In this document: positions 9,770-18,847 of the stretch, piece after piece
How positions within the stretch are numbered: the stretch's first letter is position 1
How the letters are laid out: every line of letters starts with the position of its first letter
Assembly: GCF_037102585.1 (NCBI RefSeq)
Contig: NW_027043829.1
Span: 3,038,001-3,102,000, forward strand
From: Saccharomycopsis crataegensis
Lineage: Eukaryota > Ascomycota > Saccharomycetes > Ascoideales > Saccharomycopsidaceae
Length of the DNA: 64,000 nucleotides
Reading direction: 5' to 3'
Position numbers and translations under genes: made by a program
The notes under the pieces: model-generated
What the model was told of the DNA's origin: nothing
Seen by the model: the letters and a program-made list of their open reading frames with translations, nothing else
Databases searched by the model: none

Positions 9770-11539
9770 ATGAAGAGACTTCAGAAGTCCCCATTCTCCC
9801 GCCAGTTTATCCGGAATATAACCGGCAAACCAACTCTACAAAATAGTAGCACTGCCACCAGCAATAAGCCACCAGCATATGAGCCTGATTTCTCCATCAC
9901 CCAAACAACATACTCTTACCAACTTCCCGTTGCCAATGAATTAGAATCAGATATTAGAGTATCTGCATCCCCTATTTCTTTGTTATTTGAGTACACAGGT
10001 GTGGAAACTTCCACGGCCAACTATAGCAAAAACCAAGAGGCGTTTGAAACTTACCCATTGACCACTTTCAAAAAGCTTTCAGCAAAATATGCCAACCTTA
10101 TAAAGAAACAACAGGAAATTTCTCGCAGATCAAATGCTCAAATTGCTATTGAGCGTCCAAGAAACCTCAAACTCACTTGTAAAGACTTTATTGATGATTC
10201 GCTATACAATCCATCTTATGGGTACTTCAATAAAGACGTTGAGATTTTCCATCTTGACAAACCATTTGACTACCGTGGGATAGCTTCTACTGACGAGTTC
10301 ATTGATGTTTGGATGGAACATTATCTGAAATATAACCAGCATAGATCTAATGGTTTGCAACTTTGGCACACTCCATCGGAGCTTTTCCAGCCGTATTACG
10401 GTCAAGCAGTGGCTAATTTCATGGTTAATCAATACAAATCAAAGATTCAACCAAAAGGAAAAAATATGGTGATCTATGAAATCGGGGCAGGTAATGGGAC
10501 ATTGATGCAGAATGTATTGGATCACTTGAAGGCCACTGAGCCGGAGATTTACGAGAATGTTGAATATAGAATCATCGAAATCAGTAATAAGTTGTACCAC
10601 AAACAAGTTAGCAATAAAGTGCACGAGTCGAAAATCAAATTGATCAATAAGGATATTTTCCAATGGAATGAATTGGTTGAGGACGAAGTTTTCTTTTTGG
10701 CGTTTGAGGTGTTTGACAATTTTGCTCATGACGTGCTTAAATATAACATCCGTACCAAGTTGCCTTACCAAGGTTATGTGGTGATTGATAAACATAATGA
10801 ATTTAAAGAATTCTTTAATCCAAAATTGGACTACTGGACCCATTTTTTCTTGGACCTCCGATCAAAAACTTCTTACCAACAGAAACTTGATTCTCGATTC
10901 GCGGTGCAAAAATGGCTCGATCCTAAATCCCCAGCCGATGAACTCGAAGAATTGAACGAATTCCGCAACTATTGCTGGCCATTCCGCAACAAGCTCACAT
11001 GGTCCCTGGAGTTCATTCCGACAAAATTGTTGGAGTTCTTTACCATCTTGAACAAGTATTTCCCTAATCACCATTTGCTTGCGACTGATTTCAGCCGTTT
11101 CGATGGCGCGGTCGAGCCAAGTTACAATGGACCGGTGGTACAAACGTTGTTTTTAGCCAATGATAAATTGGAGAACGATACCAGAATCGCTAAACCTCGT
11201 GCCCCAAATCCAATGGCCACCTCGGTGGTAAACAAAAAAGATGGTGATGACAAGGTAGACAAGAAGCTCGAGTACAAAGTTTCGTTGATTCCAAAGGACA
11301 AGATGGTGAATACGTCAACCTACATGGTTCACCAGGGATATTTCGATATTATGTTCCCTACTAACTTTCCATTGGTCACAGAATTGTATGAGTTAGTTAC
11401 CGGTAAAAAGGCAAGTCATTGTGGACATGGAAATTTCTTGCAACAGCATAGTAAAAACTTAGACATGACAACTTGTAAAAATGGAGAGAACCCAATGTTG
11501 GAATTTTATAAGAATGTCGAATTCATGTACACTAAGTGA
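9770..11539 (+). CDS. Mitochondrial SAM-dependent methyltransferase, MidA/NDUFAF7 family (YKL162C-like)
   Basis: I start at the ATG at 9770 (MKRLQKSPFSRQFIRN), which gives 589 residues with a basic, Ser-rich mitochondrial presequence. The core is a class I methyltransferase fold of the MidA/NDUFAF7 group: a substrate region with SLYNPSYGYF, then the SAM-binding glycine motif MVIYEIGAGNGTL near residue 235, then the FEVFDNFAHDVL motif typical of the family after strand 4. S. cerevisiae YKL162C is a shorter relative found in mitochondria. In animals NDUFAF7 methylates a complex I subunit; CUG-clade yeasts keep complex I, so an assembly role is plausible but not proven. A CTG codon in the segment WSLEFIPTK may be read as Ser. 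Confidence 0.85.
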   Translation: MKRLQKSPFSRQFIRNITGKPTLQNSSTATSNKPPAYEPDFSITQTTYSYQLPVANELESDIRVSASPISLLFEYTGVETSTANYSKNQEAFETYPLTTFKKLSAKYANLIKKQQEISRRSNAQIAIERPRNLKLTCKDFIDDSLYNPSYGYFNKDVEIFHLDKPFDYRGIASTDEFIDVWMEHYLKYNQHRSNGLQLWHTPSELFQPYYGQAVANFMVNQYKSKIQPKGKNMVIYEIGAGNGTLMQNVLDHLKATEPEIYENVEYRIIEISNKLYHKQVSNKVHESKIKLINKDIFQWNELVEDEVFFLAFEVFDNFAHDVLKYNIRTKLPYQGYVVIDKHNEFKEFFNPKLDYWTHFFLDLRSKTSYQQKLDSRFAVQKWLDPKSPADELEELNEFRNYCWPFRNKLTWSLEFIPTKLLEFFTILNKYFPNHHLLATDFSRFDGAVEPSYNGPVVQTLFLANDKLENDTRIAKPRAPNPMATSVVNKKDGDDKVDKKLEYKVSLIPKDKMVNTSTYMVHQGYFDIMFPTNFPLVTELYELVTGKKASHCGHGNFLQQHSKNLDMTTCKNGENPMLEFYKNVEFMYTK

Positions 11540-11818
11540 TATCATAATTTGTGAATAAATACTAAACATGTTAAATAGATCATACTTTGGACAGCTTTCC
11601 AAAAAAAAAAAACGTGTGTAAGTTAACCTAACTTTAGGATAGTCAGTGAAACAAAGCAGGAAAAACAAGAGCAGCGAAAATATTGAAACTGTGGATAAGC
11701 TAAAGGAGCAAAGCAAACAAAAAGGACAAAAATATGGAAAAAAGAATAAACAGGCATAGGCATCATAAAATCTTCAAACAAAAAGCTATAGAAAAAGCAG
11801 ACACTCAGAACAAATGAA

Positions 11819-12691
11819 TTAATCCTTTTTTTCTCTTTTCTCTCTGAAGCTACTCCAGACCGGATATAATTTAAATTTCTTCAACAAAGCCATTTCAACA
11901 ATCCATCTAGGAATCCATCTTATGACCCAAGGAAGAATTGATGCGTTGGATCCTCTGTGAACATCAATAATACGAGGTGAGAACTTCAACATATCATTAA
12001 CCACGTTTTTGGCGTACACTTCAGGAGCCTGTGGTTTGGCATTTGCTGACATCTTTTGTCTTGCTATTAAAGATGCTCTACCTTCTTCAGTATTGAAGAT
12101 TGAGTTTTCTGGCAATGGTCTGGTGTCTGCAATGTTGGTTTTCACTCCCCCAGTAATGAGGTTCAACACTTTCACATCAAACATCTTCATTTCCAAATGG
12201 AGAACTTGACAATATTGATGAATAGCAGCCTTAGAAGCAGAATAAACACTAGCAAATGGGAATGGAACAATCCCCGCAAGTGAGCCAGTGAAGGCAATTA
12301 ACCCTTTGGCTTTGATCACCAATGGGGAGAATTCACGGCTCAACCTGATAGGAGCAAGAACATTAACTTGGAAACATTTAAGAGCAGCTTCATCAGTTAC
12401 ATCGACTGCCGGGAAAGTACAAGAAGAACCCGCATTATTGAAGAGAATGTTGAGTTTCCCCCCAGTGGCATCGGAAATGGTGGATTTCATGTGTTGGACT
12501 TCCTGAGCGTCCGTAACATCACACTTGATTATGGTGATCCCCAATTCCTCAAGAGGCTTCATTGGCTCAAGTCTTCTGGCACAGGCAAACACCTTAATAT
12601 TACGAGAAGCAAGCTCTTTGGCAGTCCAATAACCAATACCACTACTTGCACCGGTGACAAGGGCGGTCAATTGAGAGTGTTGTTCAGACAT
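11819..12691 (-). CDS. AYR1: NADPH-dependent 1-acyl-dihydroxyacetone-phosphate reductase (short-chain dehydrogenase)
   Basis: The 290-residue product starts at MSEQHSQLTALVTG; an upstream Met at 12757 adds only a basic leader and is not preferred. It shows the classical SDR features: nucleotide motif TGASSGIG near residue 13, NNAGSS, and a catalytic Ser followed by YSASK (Tyr and Lys three residues apart). The CARR after the second strand suits NADPH. The C-terminus carries a hydrophobic segment near RWIPRWIVEMALLKKF, consistent with attachment to lipid droplets or ER. Yeast Ayr1 reduces 1-acyl-DHAP in phosphatidic acid synthesis and also has lipase activity. Its 3' end faces the 3' end of the methyltransferase gene (convergent, 279 bases apart). 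Confidence 0.88.
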   Translation of the reverse strand: MSEQHSQLTALVTGASSGIGYWTAKELASRNIKVFACARRLEPMKPLEELGITIIKCDVTDAQEVQHMKSTISDATGGKLNILFNNAGSSCTFPAVDVTDEAALKCFQVNVLAPIRLSREFSPLVIKAKGLIAFTGSLAGIVPFPFASVYSASKAAIHQYCQVLHLEMKMFDVKVLNLITGGVKTNIADTRPLPENSIFNTEEGRASLIARQKMSANAKPQAPEVYAKNVVNDMLKFSPRIIDVHRGSNASILPWVIRWIPRWIVEMALLKKFKLYPVWSSFREKREKKD

Positions 12692-13450
12692 TTGTTCACC
12701 GTATTTTCTCCTTCTTTTTCTTTCAGAAACACTAGCAAATATGTTGGTTTTTATCAATTAAATTGATTTTAATTGAATGCTATATCGTCTTGAGATATTT
12801 GTGATTTCCTCTTTCTATGGGAGGTTCAAAGAAGGCAAGCAATATGCGATATTTTGTGATCTCAACCAGAAAAAGGAAAAAAAATAAACCTTAAAGCTAC
12901 CTTCTTTGCAAAGAATTTATATCAAGAAATCTATTAAATAAAAAATTAATGTCCTCAATTCTTAGATAATAATGAAGACTCAATAATTCGCTGTTTGTAG
13001 GATAATGAAATACGGGAGTCACAAGATAATTGACCATTGTAGCTTAGGCATAAGCCTTCAAAAGGTGGAGCAACAGTGGATGGATTAGTTAAAAACTCTT
13101 GGAAATTACAATAGGATGTAATTGGTTTGGAATGCTAGATAAAAATATAATTACTTGGATCTTCACTATTTAACTCTTCACTTTTCTGACCATCTAATAC
13201 TTTGCAGACTTTAGATTCCAGGGTCTTAGAGTAGCTGACAATTCATTGATCAATGCTGCCCCTATAGTATCCATAAACAGGAATAACAATGTCGATTAAA
13301 CGCAATGTTACCAGATATAATCAGGCCTTACACTATATACTAATTAGCGGAACATTTAGTGATACATCATGTCTTTGGTGTAGTAGTAAAGGAAAAAGCG
13401 AAATCTTATACCATTATGGTGGATCCACATTGAAAATGTATGCAAAAAAT
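12692..13450. other. Intergenic spacer upstream of AYR1
   Basis: About 760 bases of AT-rich sequence between AYR1 and the tRNA gene. No ORF or repeat of note is seen. The first part is presumably the AYR1 promoter. I checked for a retrotransposon-like long terminal repeat beside the tRNA, a common yeast insertion site, and saw no convincing one. Confidence 0.4.
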
Positions 13451-13524
13451 TGATTTCGCCCAGGATCGAACTGGGGACGTTCTGCGTGTTAAGCAGATGC
13501 CATAACCAACTAGACCACGAAACC
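13451..13524 (-). tRNA. tV(AAC): tRNA-Val (anticodon AAC)
   Basis: The 74-nt reverse-strand sequence folds as a standard cloverleaf: a 7-bp acceptor arm GGTTTCG pairing with CGAAATC, discriminator A, the D-arm with GGTCTAGTTGG (A box), an anticodon arm TCTGC-TTAACAC-GCAGA, and a T-arm closing GTTCGATCC (B box). The anticodon AAC occupies 13490-13488. It has no intron, and CCA is not encoded. It is nearly identical to the S. cerevisiae tRNA-Val(AAC) as I recall it, with a D-loop change. The T-run that should end Pol III transcription is not strong immediately downstream (poly-A on the plus strand at 13444-13449). Confidence 0.97.
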
Positions 13525-13716
13525 AACTTGAAAGAAATTGTGAATTGAAAAGACCACCTCGATAGTTCATGTATGGTCACGTGCCACAAAACGTGATCTC
13601 ATGGCATAAGTGACAATCAATTATTATAATGATCGCTGCAAGAGTTACAAAAGCTACTACTTATTCTTAGCAAATATGAGACCAATGATTTGTCTTCAAG
13701 TAGCAAGGTTGTTACT

Positions 13717-14256
13717 ATGTTAATATATAAGAGATTCTTTTTCCCTCAAGTGGTTTTCAAGAGGTTTTTATCAAATATTGTTAATGAAAAGGAAATATCC
13801 AGGGCTAAAGATTTTTTATCTTCCATCAGCAGAAACTCGGTACCTAAGCACTTATACTCTTTGAAATTCAGTCGCTCCAGTGGTCCAGGGGGTCAAAATG
13901 TCAATAAGGTGTCAACGAAAGTAACTTTATCATTATCAGAGTCATTTCTCTATCATATCCCCAAGCTAGTGTTGGAGCAGTTAGTGGAAAAAGACTTCAA
14001 ATATTTCAATAAATCTAAAAAACTGATCTTGATACAGTCGGATTTAACAAGATCTCGGGAATCTAATGTTGACGACTGTTTCAATAAATTAGCGAAAGAG
14101 ATGAATGATATTGTATATTTTAGAAACACGGAAAATGACGAGGTAAATCAAGCTAAATGGAAAAAAATTAAACAGAAAACAAATGAGAAACGTTTACAGG
14201 ATAAAAAGAGACTCAAACTGAAGAAAGAACATCGGCAGAAACCCCAATTTGATTAG
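13717..14256 (+). CDS. PTH4: Mitochondrial peptidyl-tRNA hydrolase / ICT1-like rescue factor
   Basis: The 179-residue product starts at MLIYKRFFFPQVVFKRF, a basic and hydrophobic mitochondrial presequence. The catalytic release-factor motif RSSGPGGQNVNKVSTKV lies at about residues 52-68, with GGQ at 58-60. It ends in a long Lys/Arg-rich tail, as in ICT1/YaeJ, where the tail enters the empty mRNA channel of stalled ribosomes. The S. cerevisiae counterpart is Pth4 (YOL114C). It should release nascent chains from stalled mitochondrial ribosomes. The gene lies about 190 bases beyond the tRNA-Val. Confidence 0.9.
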   Translation: MLIYKRFFFPQVVFKRFLSNIVNEKEISRAKDFLSSISRNSVPKHLYSLKFSRSSGPGGQNVNKVSTKVTLSLSESFLYHIPKLVLEQLVEKDFKYFNKSKKLILIQSDLTRSRESNVDDCFNKLAKEMNDIVYFRNTENDEVNQAKWKKIKQKTNEKRLQDKKRLKLKKEHRQKPQFD

Positions 14257-15486
14257 AGGATATACTAGATAGTCATTGGAAATATTGAAGTATCATATTT
14301 CTCCTTGCTGGGCTTTTGGAACATAGAAACTCAATCTCAGAGACACCACCCATCAAGCCACAACTGCAAAAAATTCAGGGTCCCTTTCAACCTAGCATTT
14401 GAGGTGTGAAAAATGGCACTTGATAAATCATCAACAGCATAATGTTAGATAGACCAGAGACTAGTATTCAATACAGCAAGAGGAAAATTATAGAAACAAT
14501 TTTGCTCTGGCCAAACATCAAAGTTATAAAACCATAGGCAGATAAGATAATAATATAGACGTGTTGGTTATAAAGGTTGTTATACTAAAGGTGAAAAGAA
14601 AGGCGTGTTAATAATCATTCTACAAGCATCTTCAAAATCAAGTATTGCGTTTCTAGTGTCAACAATGGTACTGATATTGTTTATAATGATACTATATGCT
14701 ATGTTATATCGCATGTATACTAAGGTACTTGTCAAATATTGTATAGTAATTTTCCCTCTTAAAGGCATTCGTCATTTTCAAACCTACAAATTCTATATTT
14801 TCCCAATAATCCAACGAATTAATCAATAAGAGTAATACATTATTGTTCTATTTAACTAGAATTCCCAACGCCTTTCCCTTAAAGTATTTACAGAAAGCTT
14901 AATATGTAAGCAACTAACTTCAAGCTCATGATCTTTGGAAAATCTAGAGGAGATAGAATATAGGTCAATGGGATTTCAAGTATCTCATAATGTCAGATTA
15001 TGGGTTCAGAAATTCAAAACCTTGTTTTTCGATGCAATGGATTACTGTGGTAATGGTATACATTAGTACCACTCCATTACATTGAATATACTGACGGTAC
15101 AGGCATACATAGTAATTGAATTGAATATTCGACATAGATTACAACTTCCCAATAAATCTTGCATGTCTTATCATAAGTAAGTTACACTGACTACACTTCA
15201 ATTTTCTTGAAATGTTATCATGTGTATAGCAAAGGATTCGTCATTGACATTGCATGCGCTTACAGTATTAAGAGTTTGAAGTGTCGAAGATATTTATTCC
15301 CTAGGACCCATATAAAACTTCAAAATGGATATTTTTGACAGTCGACAAGAAGAAATTTACCAGATTTCCAACAATTGTGATTGTAAGTTTCAAAAATAAC
15401 CAGAGTATTACCAATTTCACGGATGGTAAAAGAACCCATACTGAGTATAATGCCATTTATAGGACTAGCAAAATACGCATAAACAT
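14257..15486. other. Gene-free region leading into the repeat array
   Basis: About 1.2 kb with no supported gene. The open frames around 14580-14830 are hydrophobic AT-rich artefacts present on both strands. At 15325 a short frame begins after a TATA-like CATATAAAAC (see the separate entry). Diverged monomer-like sequence (GCCATTTATAGGACTAGC) appears just before the array near 15451. Confidence 0.45.
15325..15399 (+). pseudogene. Possible 5' fragment of an F-box-like gene
   Basis: A 24-codon frame begins MDIFDSRQEEIYQISNN, 15 bases after a TATA-like CATATAAAAC, and runs to a stop at 15397. The EEIYQI stretch is like the first helix of fungal F-boxes. A GTAAGT sequence at 15384 could be a splice donor, but no coding continuation is found before the repeat array starts. 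I regard it as the beginning of a gene whose body was lost or replaced by the array, with low certainty. Confidence 0.25.
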
Positions 15487-16365
15487 ACCATATTAACGGG
15501 CTGGCATACGCCCCTATTAACGTACCATTCGGAAAACCATACCAGGCTGACGAGACCTCTTTAAACGACCATTCGCAATACCATGCTGGGCTGACGCAAC
15601 CATTCTATCCAAACCATATTAACGGGCTGGCGGATGCCCTTTTTAACGTACCATTCGGAAATCCATACCAGGCTGACGAGACCTCTTTAAACGACCATTC
15701 GCAGTACCATGCCGGGCTGACGCAACCCTTCTATCCAAACCATATTAACGGGCTGGCGGATGCCCTTTTTAACGTACCATTCGGAAATCCATACCAGGCT
15801 GACGAGACCTCTTTAAACGACCATTCGCAGTACCATGCCGGGCTGACGCAACCCTTCTATCCAAACCATATTAACGGGCTGGCGGATGCCCTTTTTAACG
15901 TACCATTCGGAAATCCATACCAGGCTGACGAGACCTCTTTAAACGACCATTCGCAGTACCATGCCGGGCTGACGCAACCCTTCTATCCAAACCATATTAA
16001 CGGGCTGGCGGATGCCCTTTTTAACGTACCATTCGGAAATCCATACCAGGCTGACGAGACCTCTTTAAACGACCATTCGCAGTACCATGCCGGGCTGACG
16101 CAACCCTTCTATCCAAACCATATTAACGGGCTGGCGGATGCCCTTTTTAACGTACCATTCGGAAATCCATACCAGGCTGACGAGACCTCTTTAAACGACC
16201 ATTCGCAGTACCATGCCGGGATGACGCAACCCTTCTATCCAAACCATATTATCGGGCTGGTGGACGCCCCTATCCGTACCATTTCTTTCTTGGGTTGGCA
16301 GATACCCCCACCATTTATAGGGCTGATGGACACCCAACACCATTTATAGGGCTGATGGACACCCA
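15487..16365. repeat. Higher-order tandem array of 126-bp units, each made of three related sub-units
   Basis: Six consecutive 126-bp units begin at 15524, 15650, 15776, 15902, 16028 and 16154. Each contains three related monomers of 44, 45 and 37 bp, all opening with ACCAT and carrying a GGGCTG/AGGCTG core followed by a CG and a C-rich end. A lone 37-bp monomer precedes the first unit at 15487. After the last unit come more diverged monomers, including two near-identical 29-bp units (starting ACCATTTATAGGGCTG). Internal units are almost identical while the edges are diverged, the signature of homogenisation by unequal exchange. Although 126 is a multiple of three, stops occur in all frames, so the array is not coding. 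Its GC content is clearly above that of its flanks. It recalls the repeat classes of Candida major repeat sequences, but I cannot compare them here. Confidence 0.95.
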
Positions 16366-17504
16366 TTAACAGCATCACAGAACTGCAAATCCCTTGTAAG
16401 CTCAGGTTTGCAACCAACATCTTTCTCTAGTAGAGAAAACTTTTATCTGAAACCTGAAATGATGTTGAGGGATCTTCTATTGCTGGCCACATCCTAAAAC
16501 CATTCCGACTTATTAAAGATTATCACATAAAGTCACAGCAAAGACTTGGGCATGCCAAGTTGGTAAGGAGCAATAACCGCAAACCTGGCGAGATCCGAAG
16601 GCGGTAAGCGAGCAGAGGTATTTACTCTGATTGATCCATGTGTAACCTAATAACACAGATAACTTCTTCAGCATTCAGTAGTTGCGGAAAAAAAAATCAG
16701 AGAGAAATTTTCAAGAAGAATGGCCCGATAGCAAATGTTTAGAACACACCACGTGCTGACATAGGGTTACATGCCTGGCCTAACATCTAACACGTTAAAG
16801 CCAGCAGAAGCAGGGTAATTGTATTGACTATCCAAGGATGGAAATCTTCTCTCTCCACACATAGCGATGAGGAACTACTATTACCGAGCCACTTGTTGCC
16901 CTGGGGTGCCTATGTTACCTGGTAGTGTCTCCGCTATCTAAGGGTGACTCGGGGATTGTGGCTTGTGGACATCCGCTTGTCACAGGTTTATTGTAAAAGG
17001 AATTGCGGGGATTTAAGTTCAAATTCTTTCATCTTCCTAATGATTAAGATGAAGCATCTATTATCTTGTTATACTAGAATAAAGCTAGCCTGAAAATGAG
17101 GGTTTGGGATTTGGTTTTGGTATAAGGAAAGGATGATCATTGAGCGATATTGTTGTTGAATATAGTAACATAGTCTCAACAGAGAATAGCTCTTTTTTCG
17201 ATTTATAGCCCTAAAATCAAAAAAAAAAAAAAAAAAAAGATGTTTTCTTCAGCTTCCAAAACGGACCAGAAATATGTAGAATCAAATATATTCAAATGTT
17301 TATTTATGAAGGTTTGTTTACTTTTCGTTATTTTTTGTTTTGAAATGTTTGGGTGTGCACGTGAGACAGGTGATCTGCGGAGTTGATCAGAAAAAAAGTC
17401 GATTTTCCCTACCAAGGAGCAAAAATCTATTGAGCTGTCCGTTTTGCTCTACTTTTGATATAATTATATATTATCAGTAATTTGAACTCTTATTTGTATC
17501 AAAT
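16366..17504. other. Post-array non-coding region, partly GC-richer and possibly structured
   Basis: From 16366 to about 17060 the base composition is more balanced than ordinary spacer, with segments such as GGCGAGATCCGAAGGCGG and CTCGGGGATTGTGGC but no long ORF. I compared it by memory with yeast RNase P, MRP, SRP, snRNA and telomerase RNA cores and saw no match. From about 17060 the sequence returns to AT-rich spacer and becomes the SAR1 promoter; it includes an AGCCCTAA element at 17207-17214, the form bound by Tbf1-type factors. Whether 16.4-17.0 kb is transcribed, or is unique flank of the repeat family, is unknown. Confidence 0.4.
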
Positions 17505-18246
17505 ATGTGGATTTTCAATTGGTGTATGTGAGGAACAGAAGATACATGGGCTATCTTCATTTTTTTTTTTTTCATTCTCTCTTTGCTTTTTGATCCCTTA
17601 AGAACCCCTTCTTTTTCTTTTGATCAGATCATGACTTACTTCAAATTTATTTCACAGATAGAATTACTAACAGAATCTCCCTGCTCAAACAGTTCAAGAC
17701 ATTTTGGCCTCTTTAGGTTTGTGGAACAAGAATGCTAAGTTGTTGTTCTTGGGTTTGGATAATGCTGGTAAGACCACCTTGTTGCACATGTTGAAAAATG
17801 ATAGATTGGCCACCCTTAACCCAACCTGGCACCCAACTTCCGAAGAACTTACTATCGGTTCCATCAAATTCACCACCTTCGATCTCGGTGGTCACGAGCT
17901 TGCCAGAAGATTGTGGAAGGATTATTTCCCAGAAGTTGATGGTATTGTGTATTTAGTCGATGCTGCTGACTCCACCAGATTTGAAGAAAGTAAAGTTGAA
18001 TTGGACCACTTGTTGGCCATTGAAGAGTTGCAAAAGGTCCCATTCTTGATTTTGGGTAACAAGATTGACTCTCCAAACGCTGTTTCAGAAAACGAATTAA
18101 GACAAGCTATGGGTCTCTACAGCACCACCGGTAAGGGTAAGGTTCCATTGGATGGTACCATCAGACCAATCGAATTATTCATGGTTTCCGTCGTCATGAG
18201 ACAAGGTTATGGTGAAGGTATCAGATGGTTGTCCCAATATATTTAA
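17505..18246 (+). CDS. SAR1: COPII coat GTPase Sar1 (spliced)
   Basis: The 5' exon is only 19 nt (17505-17523), encoding MWIFNW plus one base. Intron 17524-17692 (169 nt) has donor GTATGT, branch point TACTAAC at 17665-17671 and acceptor CAG ending at 17692. Exon 2 (17693-18246) continues [13 protein letters not shown]. The spliced protein has 190 residues: the amphipathic N-terminal helix that inserts into ER membrane, P-loop GLDNAGKTT, switch II DLGGH, NKID, and the ending WLSQYI. The in-frame ATG in exon 2 at 17704 would lose that helix, so the spliced start is certain on functional grounds. Sar1-GTP recruits Sec23/24 to start COPII vesicles. Leucine codons are nearly all TTG, indicating strong expression. 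S. cerevisiae SAR1 is also intron-containing as I recall. Confidence 0.97.
17524..17692 (+). other. SAR1 intron
   Basis: 169 nt with GTATGT donor, T-run at 17560-17572, canonical TACTAAC branch at 17665-17671 and acceptor CAG at 17690-17692. A nearer CAG at 17671-17673 directly overlaps the branch site and is unlikely to be used. The intron follows a 19-nt exon. Confidence 0.95.
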
Positions 18247-18847
18247 TCGCAGAGATACTTTTGTTAAATAATCATTAAGTTTCTGATTGATTGATTTATT
18301 TTAGTATTGTTTTCCTCTAATAATGATGATATTGAAGCTGGTTCATAAACCATAATGGACCTTTTTATTATATTTTTTTTCCCTGGATTAATTTTCTTTA
18401 TTTTCTCATGTTATATTATGAATGTTTCTCAAATCATTCCTTGCACCTAATTGAATAAGCATCTTTTACGCTCTCTTAAATTGATGTGTAAATGACATAA
18501 AACCGACTATCTAGGGATGTCAAGATCCTGTAACATAAGCTTGAATATTCGAATGTCTTGAGTAAAATATTATAAGCACTTGATTAGATATATGTATAGT
18601 ATACTTGATGTGATTGCCCATAAGTGCCATACATGTCGGGGAAGGAAAAAAAAAAAATTAAAGTTTTTAATTTTTTTATTCGAGATTTTTCTTGCCACTA
18701 TAAAGATCAAAGAAATATTGCAAATTATCAGAAGGCGAAGGAAGTGTTAAAGCCAAATACCACTCATTCTGATTTAATTGCGATAATATTCTTCATTTTT
18801 TTTTTTTTTTTTTTTTTCAAAGACTTCCCCCTTGCATTCGTTAGAAC
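18247..18847. other. SAR1-RKM1 spacer
   Basis: About 600 bases holding the SAR1 3' region (T-rich, likely polyadenylation around 18300-18420) and the RKM1 promoter, with a 23-base T-run at about 18798-18820 close to the RKM1 start that could act as a nucleosome-excluding poly(dA:dT) element. No gene is seen. Confidence 0.5.

Noticed and set aside
13300-13700. Retrotransposon-type terminal repeat next to tRNA-Val
   Set aside because: I looked for TG...CA-bounded repeats with target duplication next to the tRNA and saw none convincing.
16560-17040. Possible RNase P, MRP, SRP or telomerase RNA
   Set aside because: Conserved cores of these RNAs as I remember them are not found; left as an unexplained segment.
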